Below, piece after piece: positions 15,644 through 24,713 of a DNA stretch of 39,913 bases; the stretch's first letter is position 1; every line of letters starts with the position of its first letter. The stretch spans positions 1 to 39,913 of the forward strand of contig JAAYLD010000052.1 of assembly GCA_012522015.1 (NCBI GenBank). Direction: 5' to 3'. Source of the DNA: Clostridiales bacterium. Lineage in GTDB: Bacteria; Bacillota; Clostridia; Oscillospirales; CAG-272. Under the pieces are notes generated by a model. That model was given only the letters and a program-made list of their open reading frames with translations. It made no database searches and was not told the DNA's origin. Position numbers and translations under genes: made by a program.

Positions 15644-17283
15644 GAGGAGCCTCCAGTGTTACGTGTATAAACCTGCCATACCGCAGCGCTTTTGTGAACA
15701 TCGTATGCAAGGTGTAGGTAGTAGCCGCCACGAGGAGCATTGATATCACCACAGTACGATGGTGCTATAATCGAACTTTTTGCTATCTCGCTGCGCGTGA
15801 TGTTGTTTTTACATGATAATGAGTGAAATATGAAGTAAACGATGTAGCCGTCACTTATTCTTACGCGAATTTCAACCGCATAATCTTCGCCGGTTTCAAT
15901 TCTGACGTTATTAAACATATAGTTATATGTCAAAATGACCTCTCCATCCTCATACGCAACGGATGAAAGCGAAAGATACGCATCTTTACCGAATGTTTCG
16001 CTGTCAATTTCCCTAAGCTTTCCGATAAATCCATCTGCCAAGACGATTATGTCGTAAATATCGAAAGAATCAGCATCATTTGCATATATGTAATCCCCAC
16101 ACGGCAGGCCGGAATCAGGCGACGCCTCAAAAACAAGGGCCTTCGATGAAAATTTAAGAAGCCCGTACTTCTCAACATAAACGTCTATACCACCAGCTTC
16201 AGAATAACTGCTCGTTTTATACGGATTATATCCAAAAAGGCGCAGTATCTCATTTCTTATGTTGTTTTCATTTTCATTGTCGCTTTCGCTTTGACTGTTA
16301 TAAGTGCTCTCTGTATCCCGCATCTCATCATCAGATGAGCTATCGTTTGGTGCGGAATCAGAGACGGTATCATTCGTGCTGTCTTTATCACTTATTTCGC
16401 TGTTTTGATTAAGAAAAAATGAAACATCCGTCGCTGACAATATGTCATTAGTAAAGAAAGCAGTTTTTCCAAAAGTATTATTGCCATCACATAATACATC
16501 GGCAGCAAAATCCACCGAGACAAAATCATTGTCCTCAAGGCACGATAAAATAAACGAAATTATGTTTGTGTTAGAAGGTGAATAGTTATCTTCATCACTT
16601 ATGTTTGATACATATACGCTTCCCTCATCGGATATTGCCGTCATAACATAGCTATAACTGTAGCTGCTGTATTCGCTTTCATTGCTACCGTTGCCCTCAC
16701 TTTCGCTGTCATAATTTCCTGTCGGCGTAAGAAATAACCTGTCGCAGTAAAAGGTATTTACTTCACTTTTTGATGTGTCAATTTTATATCCACCATTATA
16801 AAAAGTAATCACCGAAAGCGGAAGCGGGAAATGGTACTCTATATAAATGAACGCCGGTTTTGACATCGCGTCTGAAATTGCCATATCAGCAGCTTCTCCT
16901 GTCAACAAAACACCATCAGCAGAGCTCACGCCTTCGTATATATATTCTGACAGTCCTGAGTAATACTCCTTCATTAAAGACGCATTCATCAAAAGCGCCG
17001 CTGTTTTCCCTTCACCTTTCACGAGAATGCAGTATGGAATGCATGACAAATCAGACGCTTTTGTAAAGCGGTATGTCATATCGCCAGTTATTTCACGTAA
17101 ACGCTTTGACAACCCACTATCTGACGCGGGGTTTATTGTGCTTAATGTAAGGCATACATATGCTATCGTCATAAAAAATGCTGATGTTAGAAGCAGGATG
17201 AAGGCAATATATTGGAGTATTAATGCCGTACGTCGAAGAGTACTTTTTTTCGACGAAAATGAAAAGTCGAATGTCTTTTTTAT
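15640..17283 (-). CDS. YycH-like regulatory protein of the WalRK system, apparent AUA start
   Basis: A 547-residue protein if read from ATA at 17283: KKTFDFSFSSKK, then a membrane helix (TALILQYIAFILLLTSAFFM, about residues 18-37), then a large outer domain. The first standard start (ATG 17172) would delete the membrane helix and lies far from any ribosome site. AAGGAGG sits 9 bases before the ATA, the ideal distance. The ATA overlaps the walK stop as ATAA; one T-to-C change at 17281 would restore the usual ATGA overlap. The outer domain has two low-complexity acidic Ser/Asn segments, around residues 195-215 and 300-345, and resembles YycH in position, anchor and size more than in recognisable motifs. 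It likely works with YycI to modulate WalK. Confidence 0.7.
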   Translation of the reverse strand: MKKTFDFSFSSKKSTLRRTALILQYIAFILLLTSAFFMTIAYVCLTLSTINPASDSGLSKRLREITGDMTYRFTKASDLSCIPYCILVKGEGKTAALLMNASLMKEYYSGLSEYIYEGVSSADGVLLTGEAADMAISDAMSKPAFIYIEYHFPLPLSVITFYNGGYKIDTSKSEVNTFYCDRLFLTPTGNYDSESEGNGSNESEYSSYSYSYVMTAISDEGSVYVSNISDEDNYSPSNTNIISFILSCLEDNDFVSVDFAADVLCDGNNTFGKTAFFTNDILSATDVSFFLNQNSEISDKDSTNDTVSDSAPNDSSSDDEMRDTESTYNSQSESDNENENNIRNEILRLFGYNPYKTSSYSEAGGIDVYVEKYGLLKFSSKALVFEASPDSGLPCGDYIYANDADSFDIYDIIVLADGFIGKLREIDSETFGKDAYLSLSSVAYEDGEVILTYNYMFNNVRIETGEDYAVEIRVRISDGYIVYFIFHSLSCKNNITRSEIAKSSIIAPSYCGDINAPRGGYYLHLAYDVHKSAAVWQVYTRNTGGSS

Positions 17284-19133
17284 ACGACGGCACCTCCTTC
17301 TACCTTCGATATATTTTGGCTTGACGTCAGCTTTGTTATAAGCGGCAGTTTTATCATTACTGTCGTACCGGAGCCATATTTACTGTCAATTGATATATCA
17401 CCGCCATGTGCTATAACGATCTCCCTTGCGATAGCAAGTCCAAGACCGGTGCCACCCGTTTCAGATGTTCTCGATTTTTCAACGCGGTAAAAACGATCAA
17501 ATATATGTGTTGTGTCTTCATTAGGTATGCCTATGCCATTGTCAGTTACTTTTATAGTTATGTGATCACTGCTTTTTTGGTATGAAGCAATGACATTGAT
17601 TTCACCGCCATCGGGTGTGTATTTTATTGAGTTTGAGAGAACATTTATTAGTACCTGCTCAATTCTTTCTCTATCTCCCGTTATCATCGGAATATATTTC
17701 GATGCTGAAAAACGCAGCGTATGTTTATGAGATTTTGCATCCACCCGCATAAGCTCGCAAAGATGACGGATAGCTTCTTTGATGTCAAATGATTCAATAC
17801 GCCATTTTGTGCGGTTGTATTCGAGGCGGGAAAGCACTAAAAGATCGGTTACAATGCGTGTCATGCGGTCGCTTTCGGAAACGACCATACCAAGAAAGTG
17901 GCGTCGGACATTATCAGGCATGTCCTCATCTTCAAGAATAGTTTCGCATGCTCCTTTTATTGATGTCAGGGGTGTGCGAAGCTCGTGAGAAACATTCGCG
18001 ACAAACTCACGGCGCGCTTTGTCAAGCTCGTATGATTCCGTTATGTCGTGTATGACGGTTATAAAACCGCGCTTAATTTCCGACTTATCGTTATAGCGTA
18101 TCATGCCGAAGCTGACATCAAACACGCGATCTTTATAAATTATAGCGCGTATTAAAACGCCGCCATCTGCTGTCCGTACTGCTGGTGGACGAAAGTTTTC
18201 GATATCAAGCTCGTCTCCTTCATACGGCACATCAAATAACTCGAAAAATCTGTATATATTAAAGCTGTCGTTGTATTCATCACCAAGAAGGCGTATGCCA
18301 GATTCGTTTATATGTAGTATTAAGCCATCATTTGAAAAAGTAATGACAGGGTCGGTCAAATAAGAAAGTACCGTCTCAAGCTTTTGACGTTCTCCGGATA
18401 CTTCGTCAAGAGTATTTTTGAGCACGGTTTTCATGTGATTAAAATTATCTGTCAGGATTCCTATTTCATCGCGAGAGTGCATTTCTATATTATGCGTGAA
18501 ATCGCCCTCAGCGACAAGCTGTGTTCCTCTCGTAAGGCTTTGTATTGGCGAGGAAATAGCTTTCGCAAGAAAGAATGAAAGTATGATAGCAATGAGAAGC
18601 CCAATGAAAAGTGACTGTATGATTATTGAAAATAATATCCACGTAAGCTCGCGTGCCTCATCTTGTGTATCTATAATATAGATAACGCACTTATAGCCGT
18701 TATTTTCAAGGTAAATAGCCGCGTCGCAGTAATCGCTGCCTTCCGTGATATCATACCCGTCTTTGCCATTCATCGCGAGCAGCATATTAGTTGTTTTGGC
18801 AAGCGACGATCCAAGCTCCGGGTTCGAGCCGGCAAGAAGCACGCCCTCAGTATCGAGAATGTAGTAATCTCGATATTCATCAATACCAAGGCTGCTTCCG
18901 TATGAGGCAAGGATTTTTTTTTGAGCGTCATAAAAATTGTCCGATGTCATCGCTGATGTAAGCTCGTCTCGTAGCTGTGTTCCGGGGGAAAGGTTTTCCC
19001 TCATTTGAACGGCAAAGTCTTTCTTATAGAAATCAACGACACTGCCGATGAGTATAGCTCCGACGACGCACATCACGGAAAATATCATGACGACAAGAAT
19101 CATCACAATTTTGAAGTATAAACTTCGGAACAT
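17280..19133 (-). CDS. walK: Sensor histidine kinase WalK
   Basis: A 617-residue membrane kinase with the full WalK layout: TM1 (9-31), extracellular Cache/PAS-like sensor (about 35-163) containing DYYILDTEGVLLAGSNPELG, TM2 (165-190), HAMP (about 192-245), cytoplasmic PAS (about 255-370), HisKA with VSHELRTPLT (phospho-His383), and an ATPase domain with N box NVLSNSIKYT, G1 DNGIGIP, F box IFDRFYR and G2 GGTGLGLAI. In Firmicutes the WalKR system controls peptidoglycan hydrolases and wall turnover. It follows walR by 26 bases. The last codons hold the ribosome site of yycH (GGAGG), so the two are translationally coupled. PhoR is an alternative by domain order, but the yycH/yycI-like neighbours favour WalK. 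Confidence 0.9.
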   Translation of the reverse strand: MFRSLYFKIVMILVVMIFSVMCVVGAILIGSVVDFYKKDFAVQMRENLSPGTQLRDELTSAMTSDNFYDAQKKILASYGSSLGIDEYRDYYILDTEGVLLAGSNPELGSSLAKTTNMLLAMNGKDGYDITEGSDYCDAAIYLENNGYKCVIYIIDTQDEARELTWILFSIIIQSLFIGLLIAIILSFFLAKAISSPIQSLTRGTQLVAEGDFTHNIEMHSRDEIGILTDNFNHMKTVLKNTLDEVSGERQKLETVLSYLTDPVITFSNDGLILHINESGIRLLGDEYNDSFNIYRFFELFDVPYEGDELDIENFRPPAVRTADGGVLIRAIIYKDRVFDVSFGMIRYNDKSEIKRGFITVIHDITESYELDKARREFVANVSHELRTPLTSIKGACETILEDEDMPDNVRRHFLGMVVSESDRMTRIVTDLLVLSRLEYNRTKWRIESFDIKEAIRHLCELMRVDAKSHKHTLRFSASKYIPMITGDRERIEQVLINVLSNSIKYTPDGGEINVIASYQKSSDHITIKVTDNGIGIPNEDTTHIFDRFYRVEKSRTSETGGTGLGLAIAREIVIAHGGDISIDSKYGSGTTVMIKLPLITKLTSSQNISKVEGGAVV

Positions 19134-19159
19134 ATTTCAGAATCTCCGGTAAGCGGGTA

Positions 19160-19894
19160 TCAGGCTTGGAAGTAATACCCTACCCCGCGTTTTGTTAATA
19201 TGTATATAGGTTTCGCAGGGTCATCTTCAATCTTGTCACGTAACCGTGATATTGTAACATCAACTGTTCTAATGTCACCATAATAACCGTCATATCCCCA
19301 AACTTTTGCAAGAAGGTCTTCTCTTGAGTATACACGGCCGATGTTTGATGTAAAAAAAACGAGCAGGTCGTATTCTTTTTTAGAAAGTTCAAGCGGAACA
19401 CCTGCTTTTGTCACGCTGTAATGCTCACAATCTATGTTTAGGTCACCTGCAATAATCGTTGTGCTCTCACTTTTTTCGTTTTTACTGTTATTGCTATTCT
19501 TTTTAGGGGATATCAGCTCACCTGAACTGCGTCTTATATTTGCTTTGATACGTGACAGAAGCTCTCGTACGGAGAAAGGCTTTGTAACATAGTCATCAGC
19601 GCCAGTTTCAAGCCCGAGAATTTTATCTTTTTCCTCTTCTCGGGCTGTGACGAATATAATAGGCACATTGCTTTTTGTTCTAATTGTTCTGCAAACATCA
19701 AACCCGTTTATAAAAGGCAGCATTATATCAAGTAATATAATGTCATAATCTTCGGATAGAGCGCGGTTCAGACCATCTCTTCCATCGTATGCAACGTCAC
19801 AAGCATAGCCGGCTTTTCTTATATTATAAGCAAGGAGTTCTGCTATATTTTTTTCGTCTTCTACAACTAAAATTCTTTTTTTAGCTCTTTCCAT
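19160..19894 (-). CDS. walR: Response regulator WalR (OmpR/PhoB family)
   Basis: A 244-residue response regulator. The receiver domain has the acidic pair Glu12/Asp13 (VVEDEKN), phospho-acceptor Asp56 (DIILLDIMLPF), Thr83 (FVTARE) and Lys105 (DYVTKPFSVRELL). The C-terminal winged helix carries LSKKEYDLLVFF, VYSREDLLAKVWGY, RTVDVTISRLRDKIEDD and the final RGVGYYF, as in WalR/PhoB. The inter-domain linker is rich in Asn, Ser and Lys. AGGGTGG lies about 10 bases before the ATG. It starts only 17 bases after the stop of the NodB-like gene, so the two are in one operon. Expected targets are wall-hydrolase genes. Confidence 0.93.
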   Translation of the reverse strand: MERAKKRILVVEDEKNIAELLAYNIRKAGYACDVAYDGRDGLNRALSEDYDIILLDIMLPFINGFDVCRTIRTKSNVPIIFVTAREEEKDKILGLETGADDYVTKPFSVRELLSRIKANIRRSSGELISPKKNSNNSKNEKSESTTIIAGDLNIDCEHYSVTKAGVPLELSKKEYDLLVFFTSNIGRVYSREDLLAKVWGYDGYYGDIRTVDVTISRLRDKIEDDPAKPIYILTKRGVGYYFQA

Positions 19895-19911
19895 GCAGGC
19901 TACACCACCCT

Positions 19912-21237
19912 TCAGCTTGCACTATTTATTTCTTTTTCATATATCGATATGACTTTGGTGACAAATGCTTTTGAGCTATATATGTATTCAAGCAGAAGCT
20001 CTAAGATATCTGCTGTTGTATCAGTACATGAGAATCTGATAACTGGTATATTGCTGTGGTTATCACTACTGTTTTTATTGTTGCTAATAATCTCTTCCAG
20101 TTCTTTGATTATTTTTTTATATGCTGTTTTTGCTGAGTATTTGCTATCTACGCCGTCGTAAGCTTCTATGTTCCAATCCCACAGTATATACCCTTTTGTG
20201 GCAACAGTACTAGCGTCAGCTGACGATATAAATAAATAATCACTTGCACAGCCGCCAGGTGCGCGTGCAATGTGAGTTTTCATTTTTGAAAGACGGCATA
20301 AAGTGTTGTTTACAGAATCAAATGAAGCGATAAGATCGCGTAGTGTTGATATGTCGTTATAACTGCCGTCTTTGGTTGAAACGCCTAAGGCATGACCCTC
20401 CGAAATCATGCGCAGGACTTGTTTTGGATGCGATTTTATTCCTTCTGATGTTAAGAAAAATGTTGCTGCACAGTTATAACGATAAAGCAGATCAAGGATT
20501 TTTTCGGTGTATTCATTTGGTGACGCGTCAAACGATAGATAAACGTAGATGGGATCAGGTTTATCCACCGGCTTTTTCGTATCGACTTCTTTTGTCGTGT
20601 CGCTCACCTTAGGTTTTGTTGTATCTGTATTTTTTGTAGTTTCTGTCGGCTTCGTAGTTTGCGGTGTTGTTGTCGTTTCCGTAGTGATATCCTCTGGATT
20701 AAGTGCCTTCGGATTATAGATTTCGAGTAATTTTACAAACGACAATGTTTCGTTCTCATCGCAAATGCGGTAGTATATTTTCCCTGTTTCATTGTTTTTA
20801 TATTCCTCGATTTTCAGCCCAATCATTGAGCATACCGTTTTCATCGGTACTGATACGACAAGACCATACAGTACCCATGTGACAATTTCATAGACATGCC
20901 CTTGTTCATCCTGGGCGATATTTTTTCTCGTGTTAAATGAAACGTATTTTCCGTTGTTCGAGTTTGAAATAACAAAGTTATCCGGCGCTGTAATGTCTGT
21001 AACGACGCTTATTCCATCAAACTCATTAAATACATTTGACGGAACGTACATTACGCCGTCTACTTCTTTCAAGGGGTATCTGTACTCATTATACCAGTTT
21101 TCATCATTTAAAAACAAACGCAGAGTTTCTGTTGCGGCATCAGTGTGAAGTGCGGAAAAAATAGTCGTAACAAGTATAATTAACGCAACTGATGCGCTAA
21201 TTATAATATTGTGTCTATTGTTTTTCACACCGTTCAT
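19912..21237 (-). CDS. Exported protein with amine-oxidase-like N-terminal domain and degenerate NodB (polysaccharide deacetylase) domain
   Basis: A 441-residue exported protein. It has a signal or anchor helix (residues 10-30, ending near DAA), a domain resembling the copper-amine-oxidase N-terminal-like surface module (YRYPLKEVDGVMYVPSNVF, VSVPMKTVCSMIGLKI), a Thr/Lys/Pro linker (about 195-235), then a NodB-like domain. The NodB fold is recognisable (YVYLSFDASPNEYTEKIL, CAATFFLTSEG, HIARAPGG, YILWDWNIEAYD). Catalytic motifs are broken: TFDDGP is SFDASP, the metal-binding HxxxH is replaced by GVSTKDG, and the LLH motif is RFSC. It therefore probably binds glycan without deacetylating it. GGAGG is 9 bases before the ATG. 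It directly precedes walR with a 17-base gap, suggesting a role in wall sensing. Confidence 0.72.
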   Translation of the reverse strand: MNGVKNNRHNIIISASVALIILVTTIFSALHTDAATETLRLFLNDENWYNEYRYPLKEVDGVMYVPSNVFNEFDGISVVTDITAPDNFVISNSNNGKYVSFNTRKNIAQDEQGHVYEIVTWVLYGLVVSVPMKTVCSMIGLKIEEYKNNETGKIYYRICDENETLSFVKLLEIYNPKALNPEDITTETTTTPQTTKPTETTKNTDTTKPKVSDTTKEVDTKKPVDKPDPIYVYLSFDASPNEYTEKILDLLYRYNCAATFFLTSEGIKSHPKQVLRMISEGHALGVSTKDGSYNDISTLRDLIASFDSVNNTLCRLSKMKTHIARAPGGCASDYLFISSADASTVATKGYILWDWNIEAYDGVDSKYSAKTAYKKIIKELEEIISNNKNSSDNHSNIPVIRFSCTDTTADILELLLEYIYSSKAFVTKVISIYEKEINSAS

Positions 21238-21301
21238 TGAAAACCACCTCCGGATTATTTGAAGCTGGATATAATGAAAGAATAATCAATTATGTTATTT
21301 A

Positions 21302-22447
21302 TCAACTATTAGCTTGTTGTGAGTTATACACGTCGAGCAAGTATATAACTGCAAGATTCGTCACCAGCCCATAGCTCACGGAGCCTTGGGTTCCCTGACT
21401 TTTTAAATAAACATCGTTTACTTTACTTGAAACTTTCGCGGCAACGTTTTTTTCATATTTTTTAAAGAATTCGTTATAGGCTGCCATCTCACCCCTTACC
21501 TCTGCATTAAGGGTCACCAGCCACTGTGAGTACAGTGATTTATCGGCTTTGTACATATCAGACATAAGATACTCAAGAAGAGATTGGTAGCCGCTATAAC
21601 GAATATAGGGGTCGTCACTTTCTATACAGACAAGAAACGCCATAAAATTTGCTTCGTCTTCTCGCGCTATCCCACGCTGATGAGATAGCTCATGTGCTGC
21701 TGTATATGGAATTGTATAGTCCGGAAAGTTAGTGTTAATATTTGCTTCACTCGTGAAAAACGTGTAAACGCCGGATACGTGCGTGTATGTCATCGGTTCG
21801 CTGAGCATTATTTGTTTGACGCCAACATGAAACTTTGGTATAAAGTCGTATTTATCAGCAAGCGAATTATAAGCGTCAGTCAGCTTTTTGCTCATTTCCC
21901 TATATGAATAAGGCATTATCGAGGAAGAATTGCTTTTAAATGTTATTTGCTCCGTAATTCCGTTGACCTTTTCAGTTAAAATTTCGGCAGCTTCATACAG
22001 TTCATCAACCGTAATGCTACGTTCTTCTATCCCCAGCTTATCAGCAAGTGATGTCCCTCTGTAGCCGTAGGCAAATGTAAGGACGAACACAGAATAAAGG
22101 AGAGCTATTATACTGAAAAGTGATATTATATATCTCACAGATGCACGTTTGCTGACAGAAGCGCGCGGGACTACAAAAGCAATTACAGCAACGAGCGCTA
22201 CCGGCATGAAAAGCAGAAATGTTTCGGCAAATGAAAATGGAAACCAGCAAGTGAGATAGCCAAGCACTCCGCGGAATATGGGAGATATGCGGAAATTAAA
22301 GAAATCAGCATAACTCGGCGACATTATTCCGATGATATGTGACGCAGCACACAAAACGGACAGTGCGTATATGATAAGAGCAGGCGTTGGCACCCATTCC
22401 CTTATTTTAGCTTTTGCTTTTGTTTTATTCATGAAACGACCTGCCAT
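21302..22447 (-). CDS. DUF3810 family membrane protein (putative zinc metallopeptidase)
   Basis: A 381-residue membrane protein of the DUF3810 type. Three hydrophobic segments (about residues 21-41, 61-95 and 105-127) precede an outer domain containing AAHELSHQRGIAREDEANFMAF. The HELSH stretch (His252, Glu253, His256) with a downstream Glu (263 or 265) looks like a gluzincin-type zinc site, and YTIPYTAAHELSHQ is the family signature. The function is not established. It lies between galM and the NodB-like gene on the same strand and may belong to the envelope operon. An internal ATG at 22432 has AGGTC 7 bases upstream and may be the true start. Confidence 0.8.
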   Translation of the reverse strand: MAGRFMNKTKAKAKIREWVPTPALIIYALSVLCAASHIIGIMSPSYADFFNFRISPIFRGVLGYLTCWFPFSFAETFLLFMPVALVAVIAFVVPRASVSKRASVRYIISLFSIIALLYSVFVLTFAYGYRGTSLADKLGIEERSITVDELYEAAEILTEKVNGITEQITFKSNSSSIMPYSYREMSKKLTDAYNSLADKYDFIPKFHVGVKQIMLSEPMTYTHVSGVYTFFTSEANINTNFPDYTIPYTAAHELSHQRGIAREDEANFMAFLVCIESDDPYIRYSGYQSLLEYLMSDMYKADKSLYSQWLVTLNAEVRGEMAAYNEFFKKYEKNVAAKVSSKVNDVYLKSQGTQGSVSYGLVTNLAVIYLLDVYNSQQANS

Positions 22448-22530
22448 TAATCATCTTAATTGGTTATAATAGAAATAAATATAGCATGGGACGGGTTTAT
22501 GAGAAACGCCTCCCACGCGCTAATACACCT

Positions 22531-23589
22531 TTACACCGCGGAAAATGCGTAGATTGTGGTATAGTTATATACCTCGCCCGGTGAAAGTGTTGTGTCTGTA
22601 AATTCAGGATGGTTCGGGCTGTCCGGCATGTGCTGCGTTTCAAGGCAAAAAGCGCAGTATTTACGTTTCGGAGCGCCACCTTTGAATGGAGGTTCGTTCT
22701 CATTAATTGCACAGCCCGCATAAAACTGTACGCACGGCTGATTCGTGTAAACTTTCATTACACGACCTGATTTCGGATCGCGCGCAATAGCAGAAAGTTT
22801 GATGGAACCGTCGGCATTGAGGATGAAATTATGGTCGTAGCCATTCCCGTATCGAAGCTGCTCATTATCTGCGAAGATATCGCGGCCAATAGGTTTAGGC
22901 TGGCGGAAATCAAACGGAGTTCCATCTACAGGGATAAACTTACCGGTGGGGATAAGCTGAGAATTAACTTCGTTGATTGCATCAGCAAAAATTTGAAGCT
23001 CATGATCAAGTATTAAACCGCACCCGCAGCCGGCGAGGTTGAAGTATGCATGATTCGTGAGGTTAAGTACGGTTTTTTTGTCAGTTGTAGCTTTATAATT
23101 TATTGAAAATGCGTTGTCAGCAGTTAATTTATATCTTACTTTAACGTCAAGATTGCCGTCATAGCCTTCTTCCCCGTCCGGTGAGAGGTAAGAAAGCTCA
23201 ATTTCAGGTTCGTCACCGTCGTCAATAACAGTTACACCCCACATTTTGCGGTCAAAACCAACCTTGCCGCCATGGAGATGATTAGGACCGTCGTTACTGT
23301 ACAGCTTGTACTCTTTTCCGTCGAGCGTGAACTTAGCTCCGCCAATGCGGTTGCCATAGCGCCCGATGAGTGCTCCCTGATAGCCGGAGCAAGTCATGTA
23401 AAGTTCAGGATCATCGTAGCCGCAGACGACATCAGCGAAAACACCATTCTTATCGGGCACACAAAGACCTGTGACGGTACCGCCAAGGTCAATTACAGAC
23501 AGTGTAACACCTGCTTTATTTTTAAGTATATACTGAGTTACCTCAACACCCGCTTTTATTATTCCAAACGGCGATATTTTAATTGACAT
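22531..23589 (-). CDS. galM: Aldose 1-epimerase (mutarotase)
   Basis: A 352-residue galactose mutarotase that interconverts alpha and beta anomers of galactose or glucose in the cytoplasm. Motifs: IGRYGNRIGGAKF, GPNHLHGGKVGFDRKMW (His106 region), LNLTNHAYFNLAG (catalytic acid His180), YDHNFIL and FCLETQHMPDSPNHPEF (catalytic base Glu). Length is typical and there is no signal peptide. AAAGGATG lies upstream of the start at the expected distance. It follows galE in the same direction, so the cluster covers part of the Leloir pathway. No galactokinase or GalT is present in the window. Confidence 0.95.
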   Translation of the reverse strand: MSIKISPFGIIKAGVEVTQYILKNKAGVTLSVIDLGGTVTGLCVPDKNGVFADVVCGYDDPELYMTCSGYQGALIGRYGNRIGGAKFTLDGKEYKLYSNDGPNHLHGGKVGFDRKMWGVTVIDDGDEPEIELSYLSPDGEEGYDGNLDVKVRYKLTADNAFSINYKATTDKKTVLNLTNHAYFNLAGCGCGLILDHELQIFADAINEVNSQLIPTGKFIPVDGTPFDFRQPKPIGRDIFADNEQLRYGNGYDHNFILNADGSIKLSAIARDPKSGRVMKVYTNQPCVQFYAGCAINENEPPFKGGAPKRKYCAFCLETQHMPDSPNHPEFTDTTLSPGEVYNYTTIYAFSAV

Positions 23590-23631
23590 AAACCTTCATC
23601 CTTTCGGGATTATATTAAATATCACATAATG

Positions 23632-23668
23632 TGAAATCAGGGAATGTATCCCCGATTTCAGTTTTTTT
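23632..23668 (+). terminator. Terminator-like hairpin facing the plus strand between galE and galM
   Basis: The stem TGAAATC..GGG / CCC..GATTTCA is followed on the plus strand by GTTTTTTT. Flanking genes are on the minus strand, where the T-run lies upstream of the hairpin. It would stop antisense transcripts, or act as an intercistronic RNA structure for galE-galM mRNA. Confidence 0.45.
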
Positions 23669-23681
23669 ATGTCCAAATTAT

Positions 23682-24695
23682 TTAATCCTCATATCCGCGC
23701 GGATTTTTGACGAGGAAGTTATATGCATCGCGGCACATATCGTCAAGCGTCAGCTTTGCTTCCCAGCCGAGCACTTCCTTTGCCTTCGTCGGGTCAGCGT
23801 AAGAGATGGCAATATCGCCCGGGCGCCGCGGCATTATTACCTTTGGTATCTCCTTTCCTGATGCGCGTGAGTATGCCTCTATTAATTCAAGAACGGAATA
23901 TCCGTGCCCACGGCCAATGTTAAAGCATTCCCATCCCTTCACGGTGTAAACACGCTTCAGCGCTGCTATATGAGCTTGCGCAAGATCAGTAACATGGATA
24001 TAATCGCGCACGCCAGTACCGTCTGGTGTGTCATAGTCGTCCCCGAAAACGGTGATAGCATCCCACTCACCGGCCGCAACTTTCTGTATGCGCGGCATTA
24101 TATTGTTCGGTATGCCCATCGGATCTTCGCCTAAAAGCCCGCTCTTATGAGCGCCGATAGGATTAAAGTAGCGCAGACATGAAACGCTCCACTCAGGGTC
24201 GGATACGCAAACATCAGCAAGGATACGCTCAATAACGAGCTTTGTCTCCCCGTATGGGTTTGTAGCTGAGGTCGGGAAGTCTTCTCTCATTGGCACTGTT
24301 TCAGGATCGCCGTAAACAGTTGCCGACGATGAGAAAACCATGCACTTAACTCCGGCCGCAGCCATCTCCTCACATAACACAACCGTGCCACCGATGTTAT
24401 TTTTATAATAAGCAAGCGGCTTATCAACCGATTCACCGACAGCTTTTAGTCCGGCAAAGTGTATAACAGAGTCGATTTTATTCTCAGAGAAGATTTTTCT
24501 CAGCGCTGATGCGTCGCGCATGTCAGCTTCGTAAAATTTAACGCTCTTCCCTGTTATTTGCTTAATCCTGTCAAGCACGCATAGTTTGCTGTTGTAGAAA
24601 TTATCAAAAACAACAACATCGTAACCTGCCTCTATTAGCTCAACGACGGTATGCGAACCTATAAAACCAGTACCACCCGAAACAAGTACCGACAT
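23682..24695 (-). CDS. galE: UDP-glucose 4-epimerase
   Basis: A 337-residue extended SDR that interconverts UDP-glucose and UDP-galactose (possibly also the GlcNAc/GalNAc forms) using bound NAD. Motifs: VSGGTGFIGSHT (NAD loop), VVFDNFYNS, HFAGLKAVGES, FSSSATVYG, NPYGETK (catalytic Tyr/Lys) and RYFNPIGAH. The start at 24695 is chosen over a longer open frame because AAGGAGC is 8 bases upstream and the family begins right before the NAD loop. It lies between the sugar nucleotidyltransferase and galM and supplies UDP-galactose for surface glycans or routes dietary galactose into glycolysis. Confidence 0.96.
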   Translation of the reverse strand: MSVLVSGGTGFIGSHTVVELIEAGYDVVVFDNFYNSKLCVLDRIKQITGKSVKFYEADMRDASALRKIFSENKIDSVIHFAGLKAVGESVDKPLAYYKNNIGGTVVLCEEMAAAGVKCMVFSSSATVYGDPETVPMREDFPTSATNPYGETKLVIERILADVCVSDPEWSVSCLRYFNPIGAHKSGLLGEDPMGIPNNIMPRIQKVAAGEWDAITVFGDDYDTPDGTGVRDYIHVTDLAQAHIAALKRVYTVKGWECFNIGRGHGYSVLELIEAYSRASGKEIPKVIMPRRPGDIAISYADPTKAKEVLGWEAKLTLDDMCRDAYNFLVKNPRGYED

Positions 24696-24713
24696 ACTAA
24701 TATGCTCCTTCCA

